A stretch of DNA of 64,000 bases from CAZPXH01 sp964591085 (GTDB lineage Bacteria; Spirochaetota; Spirochaetia; DSM-27196; CAZPXH01), in assembly GCA_964591085.1 (NCBI GenBank), contig CAZPXH010000009.1, forward strand, positions 1-64,000, given 5' to 3'. Shown piece after piece: positions 25,547 to 34,002 of this stretch. The translations under genes were made by a program, and so were the position numbers. Below the pieces are notes generated by a model, which worked only from the letters and a program-made list of their open reading frames with translations, was not told the DNA's origin and made no database searches. The stretch's first letter is position 1; every line of letters starts with the position of its first letter.

Positions 25547-26633
25547 GAACCACCTCCCGCAACGCATCTGCCCCGTGCAGGTAATCCACCCGCATCTCCG
25601 GACGTTCCCGGGCTAGCACTTCTATGGCCCGTGCCAGATCTACGGCAGTTCCGGGAGCAAGCAGGTCCGCTTCTTCCGGGGTCTGGGCTCCGGAGACCAA
25701 GCCAATCAACGTTCCGTTATCCCCGGATGAGCCGGACCCCGACCCGCGCAGCTTCAGAGCAGCGAGCACCTCTTCCGGTTCGGGATCCCGAATCCACCGG
25801 TGAATTGGCTCAAAAGGGAGCGCCGGGTCGTGCACCGAAACAAGCTCAAGCATCGCGTAGCGTCTCGGATCATTTGGCGCCGCGGTCTCCCTGATAGCCC
25901 TCCAGTGCTCCCGGGCAGCTGCGAGGCTGTGGTTCCCGTCTCCGATGAGTACAAGTGGCCGCCCGGCACCCCTGGCATCCTCGGCGATCCGGGAGAGCGC
26001 GCTCAGCGCCCTCTCCAGCTCTGCCTCGGAGTCAAGAACCCGGACTTCCAGGTTTCCTCCTCCTTCCGGGAGCTGGGTTTTCAGGCCGGGCGTACCGGAA
26101 TAGCGAAGAGACCTGAGCGGCGCAGCCCTGTCGTCTACAAGCGCCAGTACGTGGGACAGCTCCAGCGGTGAGTGCTCACGAACCCGGATCCGCAGCGGCA
26201 GCCGGGAGGAAATGGTTTCCTCTGTTGCCACAATGTCTGCGCCGGAGCGGGGATCGTAGCTGTAGCGCTCCAAATCCACGCTCACCAGCAGACCGCGCCT
26301 CAGCCCGGCAGGGGTGCCCCGAGACACCAGGGCGAAACCCGGCTTCTGCGTCCGGAGTTGGCCGGATGAGAGGATAGCCTCAGCCTTTGTGGGAATCTTT
26401 CGGAGGTGGGCTTCCTCCCGCTCGGTGCCGATCCAGGCCTCTGGAAGCACCAGGTCCAGGGCAGAGGGGCGGTTCCCCACGCGGCGGCGAACCGCTTCCC
26501 AGTAGTCCGGCTCTGCAGTGTGCTGGTCGCACGCAATAACGGGCCACGAATCAAGAATTGATTGATCCGGGAGCAGCAGTTGTGGGATGTGGAAACCAAG
26601 CGCGGCGGCGCGCTCCTGCAGCGTGTCTTGCAT
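25383..26633 (-). CDS. DUF1015 family protein
   Basis: 416 residues, soluble. Pattern matches DUF1015: an early PVIACDQHTAEPDYWEAV block, the central DGNHSLAAAREHW (about 232-244, where many members have DGHHR), and a final block VLPRKMFSLGESDEKRYY. The family has no established biochemical role; its genes are widespread in anaerobes. The gene starts 46 bases after the phosphodiesterase gene and is probably the last of the lon transcript. Its C-terminal 164 bases are antisense to the FtsB-like frame, and the codon-level match to the family's end block supports this strand as the genuine coding one here. Confidence 0.8.
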   Translation of the reverse strand: MQDTLQERAAALGFHIPQLLLPDQSILDSWPVIACDQHTAEPDYWEAVRRRVGNRPSALDLVLPEAWIGTEREEAHLRKIPTKAEAILSSGQLRTQKPGFALVSRGTPAGLRRGLLVSVDLERYSYDPRSGADIVATEETISSRLPLRIRVREHSPLELSHVLALVDDRAAPLRSLRYSGTPGLKTQLPEGGGNLEVRVLDSEAELERALSALSRIAEDARGAGRPLVLIGDGNHSLAAAREHWRAIRETAAPNDPRRYAMLELVSVHDPALPFEPIHRWIRDPEPEEVLAALKLRGSGSGSSGDNGTLIGLVSGAQTPEEADLLAPGTAVDLARAIEVLARERPEMRVDYLHGADALREVVLRRGGFGLRFPQIQRDSLFGTIADQGVLPRKMFSLGESDEKRYYVEGRLLRCVG

Positions 26634-26679
26634 CTCGGAGAGCCTACCGTGAGCTGCGCCGGCGCGTCAGACTGTGCTT

Positions 26680-27885
26680 CTACAGGATGAAGAGCGGGAC
26701 CTGGACTTCGTCAGGTCTGAGGCCGCCGTGCATTCCCCGGAACAGCTTTGGCTCCGAGCCGGCCGGCACGTACTCCAGTGCAACAGCTTCCCGAGCAAGG
26801 GCAATGAAGTCACCAAAATTGGCTCGGGCGCGCGGGCTCAGGCTGCCGGGCCCCGCTAGTCCCAGGGCCTCCAACTCCGGATTTGACAGGACCGCAAAGG
26901 CGTCTGCGTAGGGCCGCTTTGCAAATCCGTTGAGGAAGTCCTGTTCCCGGCCGGGAACCACGTGGAACACCGGGCCCACGGACTCACCGCTTGGTGGCAC
27001 TCTGAGGTACTCAAGCAGCGGGTCCTTATCCGTCAGGACAAAGTTCCTGCCATCCGGGATCGTGAGGTGACCGTGGTCCGCGGTAATGACAATCCTCACG
27101 TCAGACGGAAGCTTCCGCCGCAGTTCTCCCGCAAGCAGGTCCAGGTCCCCCACAGCCCTTCGCACTTCTGTGCTTTGCCAGCCGTGCTTGTGGCTGAGCG
27201 AGTCAATGTGGGGGAGATACACGTAAACAAGGGACGCTGCGCGGGCCTTGCGGACCCGGCGGGGCAACAATCGCCGCACCTGGTCCGGCTTGCGGAAGGT
27301 GCTGGCAGGCGTATCTCCCCGAAACCACCGGCTGTACGCGCTTCCTTCCATCCCCCGGGGCAGAATCGAATGGACCTCCCTCAGGAAGCTCCCAAACCGG
27401 CTTGTGCCCCCGGTGAGTTGTGAGATTTCCAGTCCCAGCTTCTGGCCTGGAATCCGTGTGCCGCGCTCCACAAACCAGAGGGGTGAGAGGGTTCGGCTGA
27501 GCTCACGGTAGTAGGTCCAGAATCCCGTGATTCCGTGCTCTCCAGGCCATCTGCCGCTTGCAAGCGATGTGAGCGCGGCGGCGGTGGTGGAAGGGTAGAC
27601 GGCGCGGAGGTCCAGCCGCCTGGCACGCGCAAGCGGTCCGTCCGCTCGTAGGTCAGGAAGGTGGTTGGCACCAAGTCCGTCCGCGAGGATCACCACCAGG
27701 TGCTCGGCTCCGTCCAGCTCGTCACGTATTCTGGCTGAGCCACCGGTGAGTGTTGGCGTTTCCGCACCGCAGAGGCTTGATATTGCGTGGGAAAGGTCAA
27801 TGGACGAGGGATCCTGCTCCCTCGGGTGAAGGAGGTCGCCTGTGGCAAGCCAGCGGCGAACGTCCGTCAGGCCCTGGACGGCCAT
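26680..27885 (-). CDS. Alkaline-phosphatase-superfamily phosphodiesterase (nucleotide pyrophosphatase type)
   Basis: About 401 residues from ATG 27885. Metal and nucleophile motifs of the type I phosphodiesterase/nucleotide pyrophosphatase group are present: LADGLG (Asp near 69), YPSTTAAALTSLASG with Thr nucleophile near 101, WPGEHGITGFW, VYLPHIDSLSHKHG, VITADHGHL and FRGMHGG. No signal peptide is seen at the chosen start, so a cytoplasmic enzyme is implied; the longer open frame to 28137 is antisense-like filler overlapping the carboxypeptidase gene. The start shares one base with the carboxypeptidase stop (TGATG), implying translational coupling. Substrate unknown: nucleotides, phospholipid headgroups or phosphonates are all possible for the family. 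Confidence 0.8.
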   Translation of the reverse strand: MAVQGLTDVRRWLATGDLLHPREQDPSSIDLSHAISSLCGAETPTLTGGSARIRDELDGAEHLVVILADGLGANHLPDLRADGPLARARRLDLRAVYPSTTAAALTSLASGRWPGEHGITGFWTYYRELSRTLSPLWFVERGTRIPGQKLGLEISQLTGGTSRFGSFLREVHSILPRGMEGSAYSRWFRGDTPASTFRKPDQVRRLLPRRVRKARAASLVYVYLPHIDSLSHKHGWQSTEVRRAVGDLDLLAGELRRKLPSDVRIVITADHGHLTIPDGRNFVLTDKDPLLEYLRVPPSGESVGPVFHVVPGREQDFLNGFAKRPYADAFAVLSNPELEALGLAGPGSLSPRARANFGDFIALAREAVALEYVPAGSEPKLFRGMHGGLRPDEVQVPLFIL

Positions 27886-28808
27886 CAGCGTGCGCTTCCC
27901 GACGATGCCGAGTCGCCCGAGCTGACCGCCACGGATGCCGCGAACGTGGGTGCCATTGTGTCCCAGTACTCCAGGAAGTGCTGCTGGATTCCTCCAAAGA
28001 AGCGGGCCTCCATTTCTGCGCCCGCTCTCCCGATGTAGCGCCAGTGCCAGGGCTCGTAGTTGTAGCCCGTGACATGGGTGTAGCCTTCCGGGTAGCTCAA
28101 AGAAAACCCGAAGTCGCCGGCATTGGCCACAAGCCACTGGTAGGCGGGAGTACCGCCAAAGCTTCGGTCAACCGGGGCAAAGTCCACCGTACTCCCCAGC
28201 TGGTGCTGGCTGGTACCCGCTCGGGCGCTGAAGAATTCTGCCTCTTCCACGCTGTAGGTCTCCGACCAGTAGGCAAAGAGTTCCGCCTGACGCTGGTAGG
28301 ACCGGTAGGCGGAGGAAACCTGAAGCTGGTGCCCGTCTGCTTGGGCTGCATCTGAGAGGCGCTGGAGCTCGTCGGAGACGCTCGGCAGCAGGAGCATGTT
28401 TCGGACCCGAACAGAGACCCTGGGCGCGATATCTACTATCGGAGCAAGTTCGGGTGGATCGTGGTCGGGCCCCAGCGGGTGCTCCTTGTCCACCAGGATC
28501 AGCGTCCACTCCGGCTGAGCAAGGAGCTGCCGCGCCAGGTCCAGAAAGGCTGCGGACTGGTTGCGGATCCGTGCGGCAGTTTCTGCCGGAACGCTGCTAC
28601 TCAGGAGGTCCTGGTCATCCTCGGTGAAGCGAAAGGACGGGTGGAGCGGCAGCGGCGCCTCAGGTGCCGCCGCGCCTGTGCTCTCCGGAGCGCTTGCGCG
28701 CACGGTCTCCGCGCCGGAGTCCACCGGACGACAGGACGGGGTCAGGGCCAGGGCGAACATCACCACCAGCCCCGGGATTGCCGCAGATGTGGTGCTAACG
28801 GGTTTCAC
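27885..28808 (-). CDS. VanY-type D-alanyl-D-alanine carboxypeptidase, probable lipoprotein
   Basis: About 307 residues from GTG 28808, which begins VKPVSTTSAAIPG and a hydrophobic stretch ending ALTPSC, a plausible spirochaete-type lipobox. The peptidase M15 (VanY) domain has SSAYRSYQRQAELF, the zinc block SQHQLGSTVDFAP (SxHxxGxxxD) and WHWRYIG carrying the third ligand. Expected role: trimming D-Ala from muropeptides in the periplasm while anchored by lipid. The longer open frame reaches into lon. The start follows the lon stop by 13 bases and the stop couples to the phosphodiesterase gene. A Ser/Ala/Glu/Pro-rich linker follows the lipobox. Confidence 0.8.
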   Translation of the reverse strand: MKPVSTTSAAIPGLVVMFALALTPSCRPVDSGAETVRASAPESTGAAAPEAPLPLHPSFRFTEDDQDLLSSSVPAETAARIRNQSAAFLDLARQLLAQPEWTLILVDKEHPLGPDHDPPELAPIVDIAPRVSVRVRNMLLLPSVSDELQRLSDAAQADGHQLQVSSAYRSYQRQAELFAYWSETYSVEEAEFFSARAGTSQHQLGSTVDFAPVDRSFGGTPAYQWLVANAGDFGFSLSYPEGYTHVTGYNYEPWHWRYIGRAGAEMEARFFGGIQQHFLEYWDTMAPTFAASVAVSSGDSASSGSAR

Positions 28809-28821
28809 CGAACGCAGCTTA

Positions 28822-31170
28822 TCAGAACAGGAGGCCGACGACCTCTTCCATCGTAGAGACCGGATGGAACCTGATGCCGTTTCGGACGTGCTGCGGTATG
28901 TCGTCCAGATCCGCCTCGTTGTCTTTGGGGATGATGATGTCCCGGATCTTCGCTCGCCGTGCAGCAATCGATTTCTCCTTCAGCCCACCGATCGGCAGGA
29001 CTGACCCGGCAAGTGAGAGTTCCCCGGTCATGGCGAGGCGGTTGCGGATCTGTTTCCCCATGGCAAGGGACAGAAGTGTGGAAGCCATGGTGATCCCGGC
29101 ACTCGGCCCGTCTTTCGGCGTTGCTCCAGCCGGGATGTGCAGGTGGACGCTGTTGCGGTCAAACCAGTCGTCCGCCACCCCCAGGCTGGGCGCAAGGTGC
29201 CGCGCAAAGGTGTAGGCGATCCGAGCGGACTCCTGCATTACGTCGCCGAGCTTTCCGGTGAGCTTCAGGTCTCCCTGTCCGCGGGTAGACACAGCTTCCA
29301 CTACCAGCGTATCTCCTCCCATGTTGGTCCAGGCAAGTCCAATCGCCATTCCCGGCCGGGAAACGGTCTTCACTTCATCTCCGCGAAAAACCGGCCGTCC
29401 AAGGTAGGACTCCACGTCCTCGTTGGTCTTCAGCTGCACCGGAAGGTCCACTGCTTCATCCACCACCTGTCGCGCAACCTTCCGGTGGATCTTGTCCAGG
29501 GACTTCTCAAAATTACGCATTCCGGCTTCTCGCGCGTAGCCATTCGCGATGTGCAGAAGCGCGGTCTTCCCGTAGCGAACGTCCCGCTTGTTCAGGCCCG
29601 CACGCGAGAGGGAACGCGGCACCAGGTAGGACTTTGCGATGGCGATTTTGTCTTCATCTATGTAGCCGGACAGGCGAATCACCTCCATCCGGTCCAGGAG
29701 CGGTCCCGGGATGCTGTCCAGGGTGTTTGCCGTTGCAATGAACAGCACGTCCGAGATGTTGAAGGGAAGGTCCAGGTAGTTGTCCCGGAACGTGGTGTTC
29801 TGCTCCGGATCCAGGACCTCGAGTAGCGCTGCGGACGGATCGCCCTGATAGGACACCGCCAGCTTATCTATTTCATCTATCATGAAGACCGGATCTCGGG
29901 TCTGCACGTACTTCAGGCCCTGGATGATCTTGCCCGGCATTGCCCCGATGTAGGTCCGTCGGTGGCCCTTGATCTCGGCCTCGTCCCGCATCCCGCCCAC
30001 ACTGAAGCGATAGAAGCGCTTCCCCAGCGCATCCGCAATAGACCTGCCAACGCTGGTCTTGCCGACACCGGGAGGGCCCACCAGGCAAACGATGGAGCCC
30101 CGCGAGTTGGGCCGGAGCTTGCGCACCGCCAGGAACTCCAGGATCCGCTCCTTGACGTCCTCAAGGCCGTGATGATCCCGATCGAGGATCTTCCGTGCGT
30201 GCCCAAGGTCAATGCTCTCCGGTTCCGCGGGTGCCCAGGGCAGGCTCACAACCGTCTCCAGGTAATTGCGGGTGATGTTGAACTCGGGATTGGATGGCTC
30301 CATGAGCCCGAACTTCTCAAGTTCGCGCTCCACGGCCGTCTGTGTCTCTGGATCAAAATGCTCTGAGAGTTGCTCAATCTGTTGCGTGAAGCGTTGGTGC
30401 TCGCTGGTCTTGGCGTCAGTTGGTTCGCCAAGCTCGCCGCGGATGGCCTTCAGTTGCTCCTTGAGGAAGAACTCCCGCTGGCTCTTCTCTATCTTTTCGT
30501 TGATCTGGGCCTGGATCCGCTTCTGGATCCGCAGAAGCTCCTGCTCCTTGCGAATGAACAACAGGACCGCTTCCATCCGCTTTTGAATGTCAAACTCCGC
30601 GAGGACGCCCTGCTGGTCCTCCCGCCCGATGTTCAGAATTGAAGCGATGAAATCAGCGATCCTGCCGGGCTGATCGATGTTGACCATGTTCAGCCGCATC
30701 TCTTCGCTGAACAGGGGGTTGTTCTCGCTGACCTGCTTGGTTTCAGAGATGAGCGCGCGGGTCAGGGCCTTGATCTCGTCACTGTCCTCCAGCACTTCCG
30801 CGGGGTAATCCACAGCCACCACCAGGGGGTCCCGGTCGCGCAGCACCTTCCGAATGACAAAGCGCTGCATCGTGGACACAAAAATGTTGTAGCCGCCGTC
30901 CGGCAGGTTGATCTTGCGCGCTATCTTGCAGACCGTTCCCACCTTATGGAGATCAGCCGCGGAGGGCGACTCGTTGTCCTCATCGGTGGTCAGCACCATT
31001 CCAACCAGACCGTTGGACTCCAGCGCAAGGTCTACTACCTTCTGATCCGACTCTTCGCGGATCATCAGCGGGGAGAAAATTCCAGGAAACACCGGCTTGC
31101 CCTGGATTGGAATGACGAACAGCTTCTGCGGCAGAACCTTGTCTGCCGGTATGATGGCCTGGTGGGACAT
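28822..31170 (-). CDS. lon: ATP-dependent protease Lon
   Basis: About 782 residues, typical LonA length. Domains in order: N-terminal substrate domain (PADKVLPQKLFVIPIQGKPVFPGIFSPL), coiled-coil linker, AAA+ module with Walker A GPPGVGKTSVG near residue 363 and Walker B MIDEIDK, and the C-terminal serine-lysine protease with PKDGPSAGITMA (Ser near 687) and GGLKEKSIAA (Lys near 727). It degrades damaged and regulatory proteins in the cytoplasm. ATG 31170 is preferred; the longer open frame (to 31401) reads across recO. No clear Shine-Dalgarno precedes it. It heads an operon with the carboxypeptidase, phosphodiesterase and DUF1015 genes. Confidence 0.95.
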   Translation of the reverse strand: MSHQAIIPADKVLPQKLFVIPIQGKPVFPGIFSPLMIREESDQKVVDLALESNGLVGMVLTTDEDNESPSAADLHKVGTVCKIARKINLPDGGYNIFVSTMQRFVIRKVLRDRDPLVVAVDYPAEVLEDSDEIKALTRALISETKQVSENNPLFSEEMRLNMVNIDQPGRIADFIASILNIGREDQQGVLAEFDIQKRMEAVLLFIRKEQELLRIQKRIQAQINEKIEKSQREFFLKEQLKAIRGELGEPTDAKTSEHQRFTQQIEQLSEHFDPETQTAVERELEKFGLMEPSNPEFNITRNYLETVVSLPWAPAEPESIDLGHARKILDRDHHGLEDVKERILEFLAVRKLRPNSRGSIVCLVGPPGVGKTSVGRSIADALGKRFYRFSVGGMRDEAEIKGHRRTYIGAMPGKIIQGLKYVQTRDPVFMIDEIDKLAVSYQGDPSAALLEVLDPEQNTTFRDNYLDLPFNISDVLFIATANTLDSIPGPLLDRMEVIRLSGYIDEDKIAIAKSYLVPRSLSRAGLNKRDVRYGKTALLHIANGYAREAGMRNFEKSLDKIHRKVARQVVDEAVDLPVQLKTNEDVESYLGRPVFRGDEVKTVSRPGMAIGLAWTNMGGDTLVVEAVSTRGQGDLKLTGKLGDVMQESARIAYTFARHLAPSLGVADDWFDRNSVHLHIPAGATPKDGPSAGITMASTLLSLAMGKQIRNRLAMTGELSLAGSVLPIGGLKEKSIAARRAKIRDIIIPKDNEADLDDIPQHVRNGIRFHPVSTMEEVVGLLF

Positions 31171-31185
31171 GTCTGGGTAATGCAC

Positions 31186-31214
31186 AAGGTATGGGCGCCC
31201 CAGAGCCAGGTCAA
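31186..31214 (-). promoter_or_regulatory. Possible promoter for lon
   Basis: On the minus strand a -35-like TTGACC (31209-31214) and a weak -10 TACCTT (31186-31191) are 17 bases apart. This would put transcription start only some 10 bases before the lon ATG. No heat-shock operator (CIRCE) was noticed. The -10 matches only three of six consensus bases. Confidence 0.35.
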
Positions 31215-31243
31215 GGCGGACACCGTGGGTGGAACCCGCAGCA

Positions 31244-31960
31244 ATGCCGGCAGATCGTGAGTGGCGGACCCGCGCGGTGGTGCTCCATGGACGACGCTTT
31301 GGCGAGGGGCATCGCAGCATCTGCCTGCTGACCGAGGAACGGGGTGTGCTCTGGGCCATCGGCCACGGAGCGGCTGCGCGATCCCGCCGTCTGCGGGGCA
31401 ACGTGGAGGTTTTCGTCAGCGGGGATGCACGGCTCTACACCAACCCCAGCGCTGGGAGCACCCGGTTGCAGGAGTTCCTACCGATTTTCCTGCACGCCGG
31501 TATCCGCGAGTCCCTGCAGCGGCATGCAGTTGCTACGCTCTGGGCGGAACTGACCATGAGGAGCTTTGACGCCGGCGGGGAGCCAGCGCCACTGTACCGC
31601 CTGCTATCCGCCGGATTGGATGCGCTGGACCCCGCTGATGCCACGACCTCACTGGCGCTTTCGGTACGCTTCCTGCTGCGCTTTCTGCAGCTGCTGGGAA
31701 TGAGCTACCCGGTCCTTGCGGAGGCCCATCCCGGCATTGCCTCCGGACATGCGGCCCACGCTGCAGAACTGGTCTGGGATGCAATCAGGCAGCAGAAACA
31801 GAATCCTGTGCTGCCGGAATCTGCTTCCCTCGCAGCGCATCGGATGCTCCTGCTTCTCCTGTCACGTGAAACAGACCTGCAGCTGCGGGCCGCAGATTAC
31901 CTCAACGACATCTACGGTTCCGGTCCCGGGACGGCGAGGACCGCTGAAAGCGGAGCCTGA
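31244..31960 (+). CDS. recO: DNA repair protein RecO
   Basis: About 238 residues. The N-terminal OB-fold has TRAVVLHGRRFGEGHRSICLLTEERGVLWAIGHGAAARSRR..., the standard RecO opening, followed by a helical C-terminal domain. RecO loads RecA with RecF/RecR in recombinational repair. No cysteine cluster is visible, so the zinc finger found in some RecO proteins is absent. ATG 31244 is chosen over GTG 31229 because MPADREWRTRAVVL aligns with the family start. The gene diverges from lon over 73 bases and ends convergently on the deoxyribonucleotidase-like gene. Confidence 0.85.
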   Translation: MPADREWRTRAVVLHGRRFGEGHRSICLLTEERGVLWAIGHGAAARSRRLRGNVEVFVSGDARLYTNPSAGSTRLQEFLPIFLHAGIRESLQRHAVATLWAELTMRSFDAGGEPAPLYRLLSAGLDALDPADATTSLALSVRFLLRFLQLLGMSYPVLAEAHPGIASGHAAHAAELVWDAIRQQKQNPVLPESASLAAHRMLLLLLSRETDLQLRAADYLNDIYGSGPGTARTAESGA

Positions 31961-32013
31961 GCCGGACCGGCGTTCAACTGGCTCTCCATGTGCCCTGGTT
32001 TCTGTGCCGCGTC

Positions 32014-32049
32014 CCCCGGGGTTTCCCGGTGTTTCCCGGAGTCCCGGGG
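32014..32049. repeat. GC-rich inverted and direct repeats between recO and the HAD gene
   Basis: In the 124-base gap between convergent genes, CCCCGGG (32014-32020) and CCCGGGG (32043-32049) form a 7-base inverted repeat. The loop holds two copies of GTTTCCCGG (32021-32029 and 32031-32039) plus a partial third (GTCCCGG, 32041-32047). A hairpin could act as a transcription terminator for one or both genes, but there is no T-run. It could equally be a small simple-repeat expansion. Confidence 0.4.
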
Positions 32050-32084
32050 CTTCCGGCGGCAGCGCAAGGGATACTGGGGGTTCT

Positions 32085-32603
32085 TCAGCGTCCGAGGGTT
32101 TCACCGAATCCGGAAATTGATTCCAGCGCACCCAGGCTTGTCCGGGCGCCTCGGTGCAGGACAAACAGGCCGCCGGCCTGTTCCCAGGCCTCCTGCTGCT
32201 TCTCCCTGTCGTCTACCAGAATCATTACGGCAGAGCCGCGCCCGCGGTCTGCAAGCCACTGGGCAGCAAGCTCGTGTTTCTTCTTGCTTGGGCCCGCTAT
32301 GACAGGAACGTCCTCGCCCAGTTCCCGCGCGCACCAGGCTCGCTTCTGGGGTTCCGCCCACTTGCCCAGGGGAAGGCCTGTGAGGATCACCGGGTGTGCA
32401 GGCGCGCAGGCCTCCCACAGCAGCCGGCCATCCGGCATCCACTGGAGATGCTCGTAGAAACCGGGGCTGCGTGCGAGTGCGGGCCACATTCGTCGTGGCT
32501 CCAATGAATGGGGCGCGCGCCCGAGCAGGTCTTCCACCCCACGGTCAAAGTCCGCAAGCACCCCGTCCAGATCCAGGAAGAGCTGCCAGTCCTGTTTGTC
32601 CAC
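32085..32603 (-). CDS. HAD-superfamily 5'(3')-deoxyribonucleotidase-like phosphatase
   Basis: About 172 residues from GTG 32603. The HAD motif I is LFLDLDGVLADFDRG (nucleophile and acid Asp), motif II region HPVILTGLP, motif III Lys in PSKKKHELA, and motif IV VMILVDDREKQ. Size and the LDLDGVLADFDRGVE opening resemble the NT5C-type 5' nucleotidase, deoxy (pyrimidine), cytosolic type C family. Expected role: dephosphorylation of dUMP/dTMP or similar. The longer frame upstream (to 32732) runs into the divergent phosphorylase gene. The divergent pairing with pyrimidine-nucleoside phosphorylase fits pyrimidine salvage. Confidence 0.75.
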   Translation of the reverse strand: MDKQDWQLFLDLDGVLADFDRGVEDLLGRAPHSLEPRRMWPALARSPGFYEHLQWMPDGRLLWEACAPAHPVILTGLPLGKWAEPQKRAWCARELGEDVPVIAGPSKKKHELAAQWLADRGRGSAVMILVDDREKQQEAWEQAGGLFVLHRGARTSLGALESISGFGETLGR

Positions 32604-32670
32604 TGCGCAAGGGTAGCACACGGCCCTGCACGGCTGAAGCTGAAGTGTGGTATCGTGAAGGCGTTCAATC

Positions 32671-34002
32671 ATGCGCAGTGCTGACATCATCGCGGCAAAG
32701 CGGGACGGCCAGAAGCTTGCGCCCGATACCATCGCAAGCTTTGTCCGCGACTACGTTGCCAAAGAAATCCCGGACTATCAGATGGCGGCGTTTCTGATGG
32801 CGGTCTTCTTCCGCGGAATGACCCCGGAGGAAACCGCCGCGCTCACCCGCGCCATGATTGATAGCGGCGATGTCATTCCATTTGCGCCTGCATCCCGGCC
32901 CCGCGTGGACAAGCACTCCACCGGTGGGGTCGGAGACAAGGTATCTCTCATCCTTGCGCCGCTTGCTGCCGCCGCGGGAGTTCGAGTTCCGATGATGAGC
33001 GGCCGGGCCCTTGGTCACACCGGTGGCACCCTGGATAAGCTGGACAGCATTCCCGGGTATCGCAGTAGCCTGGACCCGGAGGAGTTCGTGCGGATAGTGG
33101 ACGAGCAGGGCTACGCGATGACCGGGCAGACCGAGCGCATTGTCCCCGCTGACCGGCGGATGTATGCGCTCCGGGACGTGACCTCAACGGTGGAGTCCGT
33201 ACCCCTGATCACCGGGAGCATTCTCAGCAAGAAGTTTGCCGAAGGCGCCGACGCACTGGTCTTTGACGTGAAGTGTGGAAGCGGTGCGTTCATGAAGACG
33301 CAGGCGGACGCGCAGGCTCTCGCAGAATCGTTGGTCCAAACCGGCGAGGCACTTGGTCGGCGTGTGATTGCGGTGATGACCCGAATGGACCAGCCACTTG
33401 GCAGAAGGGTTGGCAATCTGCTTGAGGTGCAGGAAGCCGTAGAGCTTCTCCGAGACCCCGGTTCCGGCGCTGCGCACCACGCAGATCTCATGGAAGTCAC
33501 CCTGGCACTTGCTGCGTGGATGCTCCGCTGCGCCGGGCTTGCTTCAAGTCATGCGGAGGCAAGCGAGCAGGCCCAGGAGGTACTCCGCAATGGCACCGCG
33601 CTCTCTGCCTTCCGCCGCAACGTGGAGGCGCAAGGCGGGGACTGGGATGCGCTGGAGCGCCTCCTGGACAATGTGCCGGTAACCGAACGAGCGGAGTTCC
33701 GTGCGCCGCAGGACGGCTATCTCACCGGGACCGACTGCTTTGGGGTTGGCCTTGCGTCTGTGTATCTCGGCGTCGGGCGCAATACCGCAGAGGATTCGGT
33801 GGATCCCTACGCCGGAATCCGGTTCCACCGCAAAGTCGGTGACCCCGTGAAGACCGGCGAGCTTGTAGCAGAGTGCTTTGCGGCTGACGCCCAACGCCTG
33901 GAGCAGGGAACCGAGCGGCTCGGGAAGTCGCTGAGCTTTGGTCCTGCTGCTCCGGAACCCCCGGAATCCATGGTCATTCAGGAGCTCGGTGGCCTTGCCT
34001 GA
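32671..34002 (+). CDS. deoA: Pyrimidine-nucleoside (thymidine) phosphorylase
   Basis: 443 residues, the usual length of the family. It catalyses phosphorolysis of thymidine/uridine to base plus (deoxy)ribose-1-phosphate. Motifs: DKHSTGGVGDKVSL (about 80-93, phosphate and base binding), SGRALGHTGGTLDKLDSIPG (family signature), and VFDVKCGSGAFMK. The C-terminal domain has the usual swivelling beta-hammerhead with GYLTGTDCFGVG. Whether thymidine-specific (DeoA) or broad (Pdp) is not decidable. It starts with ATG and ends overlapping the recJ start by 14 bases. It diverges from the deoxyribonucleotidase-like gene with 67 bases between. Confidence 0.92.
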   Translation: MRSADIIAAKRDGQKLAPDTIASFVRDYVAKEIPDYQMAAFLMAVFFRGMTPEETAALTRAMIDSGDVIPFAPASRPRVDKHSTGGVGDKVSLILAPLAAAAGVRVPMMSGRALGHTGGTLDKLDSIPGYRSSLDPEEFVRIVDEQGYAMTGQTERIVPADRRMYALRDVTSTVESVPLITGSILSKKFAEGADALVFDVKCGSGAFMKTQADAQALAESLVQTGEALGRRVIAVMTRMDQPLGRRVGNLLEVQEAVELLRDPGSGAAHHADLMEVTLALAAWMLRCAGLASSHAEASEQAQEVLRNGTALSAFRRNVEAQGGDWDALERLLDNVPVTERAEFRAPQDGYLTGTDCFGVGLASVYLGVGRNTAEDSVDPYAGIRFHRKVGDPVKTGELVAECFAADAQRLEQGTERLGKSLSFGPAAPEPPESMVIQELGGLA

